A stretch of 64,000 nt of DNA. Source: an uncultured Lacinutrix sp. GTDB lineage: Bacteria > Bacteroidota > Bacteroidia > Flavobacteriales > Flavobacteriaceae. Below, in pieces: positions 35,632 through 43,942 of this stretch; positions within the stretch are counted from its first letter, which is position 1, and every line of letters begins with the position of its first letter. The position numbers and the translations under genes are program-made. The stretch is taken from positions 154,887 to 218,886 of the forward strand of contig NZ_CANMSJ010000006.1 of NCBI RefSeq assembly GCF_947500605.1. Reading direction: 5' to 3'. The notes beneath the pieces are model-generated. The model was not told where the DNA came from. It worked only from the letters and a program-made list of their open reading frames with translations, and made no database searches.

Positions 35632-36057
35632 ATGATTTCAGAGCAGATTAATTCTCAAGCCAACAAACAGAAAATAAATATAAGTGAACCTTCAATATTG
35701 ATTAGGATTAGTAAAGCTTTTAAACACTCTATGTCGGAAAGAGAACTTTATGACTTTACTCGCGGTTTTTGGAAAGTTAAAATTAAGAATGCTGAAAAGG
35801 CGATATATGGTTTTGCAATTTATCGAGGTGTAATTCAAGAAGTTTACGAAATTTCAAAATGGCAGAAAGCTGGCTCAACAGAAAATGTACGGAATTCAAA
35901 TATTGCTGAACTAAAAAAAATAGAAAATCGTTTAGAGTTTATTGGAGAAATTGCAAAAAATAGTATCAGAGAAAAATATCGATTTAAATCAGTAGCACAT
36001 TATTTCAAAAAAGGAAATTCGAATCCAATAATGTATATTAATATAAATGAAAAATAA
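35632..36057 (+). CDS. Small cytoplasmic protein, possibly PUA/EVE-like
   Basis: A 141-residue protein with no signal or membrane segment. The central part, ELYDFTRGFWKVKIKNAE and YGFAIYRGVIQEVYEISKW, followed by RLEFIGEIAKNSIREKYRFKSV, resembles small beta-barrel proteins with a TRGxW...AVYxGxIxEVYxI pattern sometimes encoded in restriction neighbourhoods; I suspect a nucleic-acid-binding PUA-like fold but cannot prove it. It is followed by a degenerate repeat element at 36080-36150. Confidence 0.5.
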   Translation: MISEQINSQANKQKINISEPSILIRISKAFKHSMSERELYDFTRGFWKVKIKNAEKAIYGFAIYRGVIQEVYEISKWQKAGSTENVRNSNIAELKKIENRLEFIGEIAKNSIREKYRFKSVAHYFKKGNSNPIMYININEK

Positions 36058-36087
36058 CTTGCTTTAGTATATCATAAACACTAAACC

Positions 36088-36150
36088 GCTTGTTCTCGAT
36101 ATTTGACATGACGAATAAAAATAGATTAACTTCGTTTAATATGACTAAAA
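36088..36150 (+). repeat. Short-type cassette element, divergent copy
   Basis: It contains TAAACCGCTTGTTCTCGATA, TTTGACATG and TTCGTTTAAT (36131-36140), in the same order as the better-conserved copies at 37263, 39390 and 40430. It separates two orphan genes. Confidence 0.45.
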
Positions 36151-36154
36151 CACT

Positions 36155-36625
36155 ATGCCAAAAGAATTAAAATTAGAAATTGAGCCGCACAATTTCAACA
36201 CATTTATTCTAAAATCAATTTTATCCATTTTATTAATTCTCTTTTTAGCATTTATTCTCTTTGTGTTTGTAACACCAAATTTGAAAGACAATTACACGCT
36301 ACCAATAAAAATAATTACAGTTTTATTTATCCTAATTTTAGTGTCACAATTTATTTTTAGTCCTACAATATATCTGTATTCGATATGTATTTCAGAAACA
36401 ATAACAGAACTAAAATGGCAGAAAAACGGAAAACATAAATGCCAACAATTTACTAACGCGAAAATTACAACAGAAGTAATTCCAAATGGTAAAAACAATC
36501 CTTACCTAAAATTAGAAATTAACGACAAGGATTCTCAATTAATACTAAAACAGCACACAATTGGAGAATGGACTTTTAATAGACTTAAGAAAACTGAAAA
36601 TGACATAGAAAAATACTATGCATAA
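36155..36625 (+). CDS. Two-helix membrane protein of unknown function
   Basis: A 156-residue protein with two transmembrane segments (about residues 19-41 and 48-75) and a C-terminal cytoplasmic domain of about 75 residues (SETITELKWQKNGKHKCQQF). It looks like a short PH-like membrane protein, but no named family is recognised. It starts a few bases after a repeat element, which suggests a single-gene insertion unit. Confidence 0.5.
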   Translation: MPKELKLEIEPHNFNTFILKSILSILLILFLAFILFVFVTPNLKDNYTLPIKIITVLFILILVSQFIFSPTIYLYSICISETITELKWQKNGKHKCQQFTNAKITTEVIPNGKNNPYLKLEINDKDSQLILKQHTIGEWTFNRLKKTENDIEKYYA

Positions 36626-36680
36626 AACCGAACTAAAAATTAAAACAATTTTATAGAAACATACATTGTTAGTAATTTAA

Positions 36681-37193
36681 ATGAAGTATCTAACCTTAAT
36701 AATAGTAGTATCCACTTTAGTTTTATCTTGTCAAAAAAATATTGAAATTGACGAAAATAGATTATTTATAAAAGGAGGAATTAAAAGCGGATTAGTAATA
36801 TCTAAAGTAAAAGATAATCGATTTAAAAAAGATAATAAGTCATTTCCTCTCTTATACTCTATAATAGAAAAAGCGCGTTTAAAAATCAACGGTGAAGGTA
36901 TATCAGCTACTTACAATTATGGTGAAGAAGAACATTTCTTCAATAAAAAAGCATTTGAATATAAAAGCGAACTCTATTTTAACATTAAAAACGACTTTTA
37001 CGAATGGACTTTAGAAAAACCTACCAGCAATAAAACTTACGAAAAACTGCCAATTAATTTAGAAAAAGAACATTGGTACATTATACATAACATTACCTTT
37101 AGAGGATCTAATAGTTATTTGAGATTTTACATTAATAAAAATGGAGAATTTGAATATGACGATTTAAAATATGTCATGGTAAGTCCTATTTAA
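36681..37193 (+). CDS. Lipoprotein of unknown function
   Basis: A 170-residue protein with the lipobox LVLSC (Cys at residue 17). The mature part is beta-rich with many charged residues (ALINGE-like repeats are absent) and ends FDDLKYVMVSPI-like, EYDDLKYVMVSPI. No family is recognised. It lies 55 bases after the membrane protein gene and before another repeat copy. Confidence 0.5.
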   Translation: MKYLTLIIVVSTLVLSCQKNIEIDENRLFIKGGIKSGLVISKVKDNRFKKDNKSFPLLYSIIEKARLKINGEGISATYNYGEEEHFFNKKAFEYKSELYFNIKNDFYEWTLEKPTSNKTYEKLPINLEKEHWYIIHNITFRGSNSYLRFYINKNGEFEYDDLKYVMVSPI

Positions 37194-37202
37194 ATCATAT
37201 AA

Positions 37203-37345
37203 ATGCAACCTTCAAAAATCAATTTCACAAATCTTAATTTAGTTCTTATTAAGAGCTTACTAAACATTAAACGGCTTATTCCCTATACTTGACATTGCAA
37301 AAAAATAAGCTAACTTCGTTTAACGTATGATATAAAACATTGTAT
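37203..37345 (+). repeat. Short-type cassette element with spacer, third copy
   Basis: It aligns along its length with the copies at 39288 and 40344: ACCTTCAAAAATCAATTTCAC, a TTAATTTAG region, ATTAAACGGCTTATTCC, CTTGACATT, AACTTCGTTTAACGTATGAT and ATAAAACATTG. It is more divergent than those two. Its start ATTAAACG is nearly complementary to its end CGTTTAAC. Confidence 0.6.
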
Positions 37346-37381
37346 GCAATTTGAGAAATAAAAACAATTCAAAATAAATAG

Positions 37382-37621
37382 ATTTCACTTCAAGAATTTA
37401 TAGACAGAGGAATCAGAGGTTGGAATGCCATTAACAATAGAAATAACAATACGACTAATAAATACGGAATAGTAGCATTAACAGAAGAGAAAAAACTACG
37501 TAAATTAACACCTAAACGTAATACGGTTTTTGGGATAAATTCAAAAAACTGTTTAATTAACAAGTTCCGTAAAACCTATAAATCAACCTCTTCAAAAATC
37601 CATATAAAAAAAAGCTACTAA
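37382..37621 (+). pseudogene. Start-less open frame, probable gene remnant
   Basis: After a TAG the frame stays open for 79 codons without any ATG start, reading ISLQEFIDRGIRGWNAINNR and later GIVALTEEKKLRKLTPKRNT, then stops at 37619. Its composition looks protein-like, and it follows directly behind a cassette-type boundary (ACATTGTATGCAA), so it may be the broken remainder of a cassette gene. No family is recognised. Confidence 0.3.
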
Positions 37622-37624
37622 TTC

Positions 37625-38461
37625 ATGAGTATTACCAAACCAACCAAGAATACATTAAAAACAGCATGGCATACACTTATAAGTAACTCTGCATGGCGTT
37701 GGTTTCAGAAAGCATTTGTATTGATTATTTTTTCATTAGCAGTAAATCATTTAGCTACGCACGATAATTTTATAGATAGTGAATCTTACAGATTCCCTAT
37801 AGAAGGTTTTCTATCAACTATTGTTTTATTTATTCTTATTGGAATTATTACCAATCTTAATTTTAAATTTTACAAGAAAAAGTATTTCTCCAAAAAGATA
37901 GAGCTTGCTACTATATTATGGTTTATGGTTTCTACTCTTGGGTATATTACAATTATGTACATTCCTGTAAATATTATTTTAAATATAGTTGTAGGTGGAC
38001 AAACAGTGTTCTATTATTTATTAATTGGTTTGTTAATTACCTTATTATTGAGTTTTATTTTTATAAGTATATTGTATGCACCAGACATATATAGTTTATA
38101 TAAACTCTCTATAAAAGATGCTGAAATCACTATTGAAAGCGGCGCGAAAACAACCAAGCTTACCTATAAAAATATCGCGTGCTTTTACAGCGAAAATAAA
38201 ATTGTATATACTGTTAAAAATGATGGCACAACAATTAACACTGGTTTTACATTGAATGAGCTCGAAGAAAAAATAAACGATCAATTGTTTTTTAGAGCCA
38301 ATCGGCAAATTATCATTAATAAAGATGCTGTAGACCAAATTGAAAAGATTGAGAATGGTAAGTTAAATATTCGATTAAAAGCTTCCATTAAAAATGATGC
38401 AATTACTAAAATCAATATCAGTCGTTACAAACGAAAAGCATTTATGAGTTGGATTCAATAA
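37625..38461 (+). CDS. Membrane-bound LytTR-family transcriptional regulator
   Basis: A 278-residue protein with four hydrophobic segments in residues 30-160 and a C-terminal LytTR DNA-binding domain (about 180-278): YKNIACFYSENKIVYTV, LNELEEKINDQLFFRANRQIIINKDAV and INISRYKRKAFMSW. There is no receiver domain; a membrane sensor joined to LytTR is common in Bacteroidota. It may control the CPBP protease gene that follows at 38586. Confidence 0.88.
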   Translation: MSITKPTKNTLKTAWHTLISNSAWRWFQKAFVLIIFSLAVNHLATHDNFIDSESYRFPIEGFLSTIVLFILIGIITNLNFKFYKKKYFSKKIELATILWFMVSTLGYITIMYIPVNIILNIVVGGQTVFYYLLIGLLITLLLSFIFISILYAPDIYSLYKLSIKDAEITIESGAKTTKLTYKNIACFYSENKIVYTVKNDGTTINTGFTLNELEEKINDQLFFRANRQIIINKDAVDQIEKIENGKLNIRLKASIKNDAITKINISRYKRKAFMSWIQ

Positions 38462-38585
38462 AAGAAGCCTAAAACAACCGACTATTCAGATATAAATTTA
38501 AGACCATTCAGTAACAACACGAGTATTTAAAGAGGTTCTCAGAGATTTTGTTCATTATTTCGCTTAGAAATTAAAACCACAAAAA

Positions 38586-39248
38586 ATGAACAAAATTAAC
38601 TTACAACCAACATTAATCCCATTAATTACCATTGCAATCATCTTGTTTATATGGTTTGGACCAATCCGAATAAACTATATAGAAAACATTATTATTTCTA
38701 TAATAATTATTATTGCAAATTATATAGAATATAAAGGAAACCCATTTGCAGCACTTGGATTTCAACGTAAAAAATTCACATTAAAAAACATCCTGATACT
38801 TGCACCATTAGCTGCACTAGGTCTCTTTGCTTTTTATGTATTTGCAGTTGTTCCTGGAATTACAAAACTAACAGGAGTTCCTATAGATTATTCAAGTTTC
38901 GATCAATTAAAAGGAAATCTTCCAGCCTGTTTAATTGCTTTATTAGTAGTGTGGGCCACTGCAGGATTTGGAGAAGAAATTATCTTTCGTGGTTATTTTA
39001 TGCGACAATTTGTAAAATTCTTTGGAGAAAGCAAAGTTAGTATTGCATTTAATATTGTCTTACTTGCTTACTTTTTTGGCTTTATGCACAGTTATCAAGG
39101 AATTACAGGACAACTGGTTGCAGGTTTTATAGGAGCACTATTTGCTCTAATATTCTACTTACGTAAATACGATTTATGGTTTATTATTGCTGTACACGGT
39201 TTTTTTGACACCTTTGCTATAATTTGTATTTACTATGGTTTGGCATAA
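38586..39248 (+). CDS. CPBP-family (Abi/CAAX) intramembrane metalloprotease
   Basis: A 220-residue protein with about six to seven transmembrane helices. Motif 1 is FGEEIIFRGYF with E130, E131 and R135; motif 2 is FFGFMHSYQG with H168; motif 3 is the late HGFFDTF. These are the glutamate and histidine ligands of CPBP/Rce1-like proteases. Roles in this family range from bacteriocin self-immunity to protein maturation. It lies after a membrane LytTR regulator and ahead of the first clear cassette-type repeat. Confidence 0.88.
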   Translation: MNKINLQPTLIPLITIAIILFIWFGPIRINYIENIIISIIIIIANYIEYKGNPFAALGFQRKKFTLKNILILAPLAALGLFAFYVFAVVPGITKLTGVPIDYSSFDQLKGNLPACLIALLVVWATAGFGEEIIFRGYFMRQFVKFFGESKVSIAFNIVLLAYFFGFMHSYQGITGQLVAGFIGALFALIFYLRKYDLWFIIAVHGFFDTFAIICIYYGLA

Positions 39249-39287
39249 CAGAGACGCTAAACAGACCTCTACAAATCTAACATAAAC

Positions 39288-39474
39288 AAATAAGTGTAAC
39301 CTTAAAAAACAATCTCATCAACCTTAATTTAACTATGAATAACAACTTGTTTTAATAGCTTATTGAACCACCAAACTCCTTATTCCGAAAACTTAACTTT
39401 ATAAAAAAAATAGTCGAACTTCGTTTAACGTATGATATAAAACATTGAAACGATTTTATATCAATGAGACATCG
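39288..39474 (+). repeat. Short-type cassette element (copy 4), left flank of an orphan-gene cassette
   Basis: Its first 140 bases are nearly identical to 40344-40485. It ends with ACTTCGTTTAACGTATGATA, then a hairpin TGATATAAAA/TTTTATATCA, then GAGACAT at the junction with the cassette that holds the 39525 gene. Confidence 0.75.
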
Positions 39475-39524
39475 GGTTATCCATAAGTTGAAAACCGAAC
39501 TTAATAGATCAAAGCCATGAATAA

Positions 39525-40136
39525 ATGAAAAAAAGAACAAATGTACATGAGTTAATAAATTTAAGAAGTGGTTTGTATGCAAGTGTACATAAAAGTGAAC
39601 TATTTTCAGAGGAATACGAAACTCTTTATAATGTTGATGTTAAATTATCTCACAAACTATTATTAGGAGATGGAATGTGCATTAGTCATGGTTATAATTT
39701 CAGCGTAGCAGAGCGTTTTTCCCTTTTCCCTTCTGTTCTACCTAACCAACGAGATATGACTAAAGAGCAATGGAAAGAAAAATATCATTTTAACAGATGG
39801 TCAATGCACTTACAAGATTATTGGGAATCAACTAAAACAAGAGAAAAGATAGATGTTCATAAGTTAATCAACATAAGAAGTGGTATGATTACTGTTGAAC
39901 AACAGAATCTTGATACAGGTGAATTTGACCGCATAGATTATATAGATACTAAATTATCACATAATTTACTGAATGATTCATTTTGTAGTCGTCATTTGTA
40001 CAAAATCCCTCTTTTTTTGAATGGTTTTTATTATATAGATTTGGATGAGCGCAATATTAATAAAGAGAAATGGAAAAAATTGAATCATAAACATAGGGCT
40101 CATTTAAGATCAATTATGGATGAAGACTATTTTTAA
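39525..40136 (+). CDS. Orphan protein with two internal repeats (cassette gene)
   Basis: A 203-residue cytoplasmic protein made of two copies of one domain: residues 5-60 (NVHELINLRSGLYASVHKSE, DVKLSHKLL) and residues about 107-160 (DVHKLINIRSGMITVEQQN, DTKLSHNLL). Both halves continue with a Lys/Trp stretch (KEQWKEKYHF and KEKWKKLNHK). No known family is recognised. The gene is bounded on the left by a short-type element and on the right by a long-type element, and the unit starts and ends with complementary sequences (GTTATCCAT and ATGGCTAAC). Confidence 0.6.
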   Translation: MKKRTNVHELINLRSGLYASVHKSELFSEEYETLYNVDVKLSHKLLLGDGMCISHGYNFSVAERFSLFPSVLPNQRDMTKEQWKEKYHFNRWSMHLQDYWESTKTREKIDVHKLINIRSGMITVEQQNLDTGEFDRIDYIDTKLSHNLLNDSFCSRHLYKIPLFLNGFYYIDLDERNINKEKWKKLNHKHRAHLRSIMDEDYF

Positions 40137-40162
40137 CAATGATTCATAATTCAAAAAACCAA

Positions 40163-40281
40163 TGGCTAACACCGTATAAAATTAATTGCTAGGTTCTAGC
40201 CTACTTACGAAAGTCGTCGCGGGCTTTCTATTCGTAATTTATTTGCTAAATTTAGTTTCTTAAACCACGCAACAAACCGTT
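40163..40281 (+). repeat. Long-type cassette 3' element
   Basis: It starts TGGCTAACACCGTATAAAATTA, then a hairpin GAAAGTC...GGCTTTC around GTCGCG, then an A/T-rich arm ending ACAAACCGTTAAAC. The right end opens the next unit with GTTAAACGA. It shares its order of blocks with copies at 5118, 41047, 57063 and 58002. Confidence 0.7.
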
Positions 40282-40293
40282 AAACGATCCTTC

Positions 40294-40327
40294 AAAAAAG
40301 TACTATTCTAAAACTGTACTTTTTTAT
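40294..40327 (+). terminator. Terminator inside the spacer unit
   Basis: The stem AAAAAAGTAC/GTACTTTTTT lies directly after the unit start TAAACGATCC. It would stop read-through from the upstream cassette gene. Confidence 0.65.
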
Positions 40328-40343
40328 TTTTATACTTAAATTT

Positions 40344-40515
40344 AAATAAGTGTAACCTTAAAAAACAATCTCATCAACCTTAATTTAACGATGAATAACA
40401 ACTTGTTTTAATAGCTTATTGAACACCAAACTGCTTATTCCAAAAACTTGACTTTCTAAAAAAAATAGTCGTACTTCGTTTAACATTTTTGTATAAAACA
40501 TTGAAACGATTAATA
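40344..40515 (+). repeat. Short-type cassette element (copy 5)
   Basis: A near-identical direct repeat of 39288-39430, followed by TTCGTTTAAC (40475-40484) and ATAAAACATTGAAACGAT. Its own unit began with GTTAAACGA at 40279, the exact reverse complement of TCGTTTAAC at 40476-40484. Confidence 0.75.
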
Positions 40516-40560
40516 TCAAAGAAACATTTTAAGTCATTTTAGAATGAACCAAAATCAATA

Positions 40561-41043
40561 ATGGATTATTTAAAAGAGAATATTACTTGGGAAGTAATAG
40601 TATTAGCATTTATACTTAGTATAATATACGATTTATTAAAAAAAATCTTTTTTTGGTTAGTTGAAACTTCTTCAAAAGTTGCTAAATGGAAATCCAATAG
40701 AAATATACTTTCCTTAATAAAGTTTTATAAAGTAGAAAACGAGCATATTGAAAAAATAGTAAAAAAAGATGAGGTTTTCTTAAAAAAAGCTGCGAAAGAA
40801 TTAATTTATGATTCAATTTTTGGTTTTACAATTTTTATCTTGCTTTTAATTTTGAATAATATAGAGAGGCGTATATTATTCTATGGAGTACTTGGATCAT
40901 GTTTTATTCTATTGCTTAAAGTTTTCTCAGGTTTCGTATATTATATAAAGCTTTTTTACAAAGCAAAATACCATAAAAAGTTCATTAAGATTAATAAGCA
41001 ACGAATTTCCAAATTAGAAAAAATATTATCATCAGAACTATAA
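40561..41043 (+). CDS. Membrane protein of unknown function (cassette gene)
   Basis: A 160-residue protein with an N-terminal hydrophobic helix (WEVIVLAFILSIIYDLL), a middle charged helix and a two-helix hairpin (about residues 88-130), ending in a Lys-rich tail. No family is recognised. It lies between a short-type element on the left and a long-type element on the right; the unit start TTTTAAG and its 3' CTTTACAAC are partly complementary. Confidence 0.5.
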   Translation: MDYLKENITWEVIVLAFILSIIYDLLKKIFFWLVETSSKVAKWKSNRNILSLIKFYKVENEHIEKIVKKDEVFLKKAAKELIYDSIFGFTIFILLLILNNIERRILFYGVLGSCFILLLKVFSGFVYYIKLFYKAKYHKKFIKINKQRISKLEKILSSEL

Positions 41044-41046
41044 ACG

Positions 41047-41165
41047 CTTTACAACAACCCACATAATTAATGGCTTGTTCTAGCCTACTTGGAAATCTCT
41101 TATTAATTTCCTTCTCATTCATTTTGTTTTGCTAAATTAGTTACATACAAAAAACCACTAAACGA
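41047..41165 (+). repeat. Long-type cassette 3' element, divergent copy
   Basis: It begins CGCTTTACAACAACCCACAT, contains TTAATGGCTTGTTCTAGCCT and a weak GGAAAT/ATTTCC hairpin, and ends CACTAAACGAATC, the same kind of start that follows the other long elements. Confidence 0.55.
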
Positions 41166-41171
41166 ATCTAA

Positions 41172-41203
41172 AAAAAAGCACAGTCCTAAAACTGTGCTTT
41201 TTC
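41172..41203 (-). terminator. Bidirectional terminator next to pepD
   Basis: The stem AAAAAGCACAGT/ACTGTGCTTTTT has loop CCTAAA and A/T runs on both sides; it ends the minus-strand pepD transcript and the plus-strand cassette transcript. Confidence 0.88.
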
Positions 41204-41248
41204 TATTTTGTATTATTTAGAAATTCAATAAGTGAATCTTCTAATACA

Positions 41249-42709
41249 TTATTTCTTAGGTATCTCTTTTAAGATCTCTAAAACAAAATTCCAATATTTT
41301 TTAGCCGAAGAAATACTTGCTCTTTCATCTGGAGAATGCGCTCCTTTAATAGTTGGTCCAAAACTAATCATTTCCATCTCTGGATAGTTTTGACCAAGAA
41401 TACCACATTCTAATCCTGCGTGACAAGCTGCAACGTGTGCTTTCTCTCCGTTTATTTTTTCATATAAACTACTTAATACTTTTAATATAGAAGACTCCAT
41501 ATTTGGTGCCCAACCCGGATAATCTCCAGACAACTCAACCTCACAACCTGTAAGCTCAAAAGTTGCTCTTAAAGTATTTGCTAAATCGTCTTTAGAACTC
41601 TCTACCGAAGAACGTGTTAAACAACCCACTTTAATAGCACCATCTTTAATAATTACTCTTGCAACGTTATTAGATGTTTCTACTAAATCTGGAATATCTG
41701 CACTCATTCTAAACACACCATTTAAAGCAGCATATAAAGCACGAGTAATACCTTCTTGAACGCCTAAGTCCATTATTTTTTCTGGAGTATCCACTTTAGA
41801 AATCACGACTTCTAAATCTGGCTCCATTGTTTTCATTTCTGTTTGAATAGATTTTACTAATAAATCCATTTCAGTAATAAAAGCATCTTCATGTATAGCG
41901 TCTATAGCAACTACAGCATTACTTTCTCTTGGTATTGCGTTGCGTAAACTTCCACCATTTATTTCAGAAATACGTAATCCAAAATTTTCGAAACCATCAA
42001 ATAACAAACGGTTCATTATTTTATTTGCATTACCTAAACCTTCATGAATTTGCATTCCAGAGTGTCCGCCTTGTAAACCTTTTACAACAATGTGGTACCC
42101 AATTTTAAACTCTGGTGTTTCTTCTTCTTCGTAAGTTCTTGTAGCAGTTACATCTATTCCTCCTGCACAACCTACTCCAATTTCATCGTCCTCTTCTGTA
42201 TCTAAGTTTAATAGAATACCTCCAGAAAGCAAGCCTCCTTTTAGTCCCATTGCACCTGTCATCCCTGTTTCTTCATCTATAGTAAACAACGCTTCAATTG
42301 CAGGATGCGCGATAGTTGTACTTTCTAAAATAGCCATAATAGTTGCCACTCCTAGTCCATTATCTGCACCTAAAGTTGTGCCTTTTGCTTTTACCCAGTC
42401 ACCTTCAACATGCATCTCGATACCTTGAGTATCGAAATCGAAAGTAGTATCACCATTTTTTTGGTGTACCATATCTAAATGCGATTGCATAACAATAGTT
42501 ACGCGATCTTCCATTCCTTTTGTCGCTGGCTTTTTAATAATAACGTTTCCAACTTCGTCTTCTATCGTTTCGAAACCTAGTTTTGCTCCAAAATCCTTCA
42601 TAAAAGCAATCACACGTTCTTCCTTTTTAGAAGGTCTTGGCACTGCATTTAAGTCGGCAAATTTGTTCCACAATTCTTTTGGTTCTAAAGCTCTTATTTC
42701 TGAATTCAT
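41249..42709 (-). CDS. pepD: Aminoacyl-histidine dipeptidase (M20 family)
   Basis: A 486-residue PepD of standard length. Metal-site motifs are VMQSHLDMVHQ, GADNGLGVAT and the catalytic ALFTIDEETGMTGA; LNLDTEEDDEIGVGCAGG and the late HAGLECG are also typical. It hydrolyses Xaa-His and other dipeptides in the cytoplasm with zinc. It is transcribed away from the DUF3810 gene and ends at a bidirectional terminator next to the repeat-rich stretch. Confidence 0.95.
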   Translation of the reverse strand: MNSEIRALEPKELWNKFADLNAVPRPSKKEERVIAFMKDFGAKLGFETIEDEVGNVIIKKPATKGMEDRVTIVMQSHLDMVHQKNGDTTFDFDTQGIEMHVEGDWVKAKGTTLGADNGLGVATIMAILESTTIAHPAIEALFTIDEETGMTGAMGLKGGLLSGGILLNLDTEEDDEIGVGCAGGIDVTATRTYEEEETPEFKIGYHIVVKGLQGGHSGMQIHEGLGNANKIMNRLLFDGFENFGLRISEINGGSLRNAIPRESNAVVAIDAIHEDAFITEMDLLVKSIQTEMKTMEPDLEVVISKVDTPEKIMDLGVQEGITRALYAALNGVFRMSADIPDLVETSNNVARVIIKDGAIKVGCLTRSSVESSKDDLANTLRATFELTGCEVELSGDYPGWAPNMESSILKVLSSLYEKINGEKAHVAACHAGLECGILGQNYPEMEMISFGPTIKGAHSPDERASISSAKKYWNFVLEILKEIPKK

Positions 42710-42805
42710 CTGTTATTTTATTTTATGAATTGCAAAAGTACAAAAAAGACTTGTGGTGATGTTAAAACTGAAGCCATCTAACAGAAAATTAACTATTTTT
42801 GAATT

Positions 42806-43873
42806 ATGCTGAAAAACAAAAAAATATTAATTGCATTCTCCATAATTCCTGCCATTCTATTAGTAAAACTACTTGCTAAATTTCCAGAATTTATTGAAAC
42901 CTATTACAGCAAAGGCTTATACCCATTAACATCAAAATTATTTCGCTATACCTTAGGATGGTTGCCATTTTCGTTTGGCGATATTGTTTATGCGTTTGCT
43001 ATTATCTATAGTATAAGATGGCTTATTAAAAATAGAACACGCGTTTTTAAGGATTTTAGAAATTGGTTAATAGATGTGTTTTCGGCTTTATCTATTATCT
43101 ACATTGCTTTCCATTTGTTTTGGGCAATGAATTATTACCGATTACCGCTTCATAAAAACCTAACTTTAAAAGCAGATTATACTACTGAAGAACTGCTAAA
43201 AGTGACTCAAAACCTCATCGATAAGTCTAACGCTATTCATCTTAAAATAACAAAAAACGATACTGTAAAAGTAGATTTCCCTTATTCTAAATCTCAAGTT
43301 ATATCTAAGGTACCCGAAGGTTATTCGGCATTACAAAAAACATTTCCGCAGTTAGAATACAACGGAACGAGTATAAAAAAATCTATGCTTAGTTTACCAT
43401 TAACGTATATGGGTTTTAGCGGATATTTAAATCCGTTAAGTAACGAAGCTCAAGTAAACAGTTTAATTCCTGTGTTTAAATTTGCAACAACCGCTTCTCA
43501 CGAAGTAGCACACCAATTAGGTTATGCTGCAGAAAACGAAGCTAATTTTATTGGCTTTTTGGCAGCTACAAACAACGAAGATATTTACTTTAAATACTCT
43601 GGTTATACTTTTGGTTTACGCCATTGTTTGCATGAGGTTTACAGACGCGATCCAGAGCAATATCAAAAATTTACAGCAACCATTAATCCTGGTATTTTAA
43701 AAAACTATCAAGAGGTTCGCGAGTTTTGGGACAACCATAAAAACCCAATAGAGCCTTTATTCCATTCTACTTATAGCACGTTTCTGGAAGCCAACAACCA
43801 AAAAGGAGGCATGAAGAGTTACAGCTATGTTGTGGCATTGCTTGTTAATTATCTTCAAGACAAAAGACTTTAA
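42806..43873 (+). CDS. DUF3810 membrane protein with HExxH motif
   Basis: A 355-residue protein with three N-terminal membrane segments (residues 8-25, 50-68 and 85-108) and a large domain containing TTASHEVAHQLGYAAENEANFIGF, an HExxH-type zinc motif with a downstream Glu. This is the DUF3810 family, found in Bacteroidota and Firmicutes; a membrane metallopeptidase is likely but not proven. TATTTTTG at 42794-42801, just before the start, matches the -7 box, leaving almost no leader. Confidence 0.85.
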   Translation: MLKNKKILIAFSIIPAILLVKLLAKFPEFIETYYSKGLYPLTSKLFRYTLGWLPFSFGDIVYAFAIIYSIRWLIKNRTRVFKDFRNWLIDVFSALSIIYIAFHLFWAMNYYRLPLHKNLTLKADYTTEELLKVTQNLIDKSNAIHLKITKNDTVKVDFPYSKSQVISKVPEGYSALQKTFPQLEYNGTSIKKSMLSLPLTYMGFSGYLNPLSNEAQVNSLIPVFKFATTASHEVAHQLGYAAENEANFIGFLAATNNEDIYFKYSGYTFGLRHCLHEVYRRDPEQYQKFTATINPGILKNYQEVREFWDNHKNPIEPLFHSTYSTFLEANNQKGGMKSYSYVVALLVNYLQDKRL

Positions 43874-43942
43874 CAATATTCATTAGTTTTAAAACTTATC
43901 TAATTACTATATTTAGTCTTTAATATTTTTTCAAACTAACTC

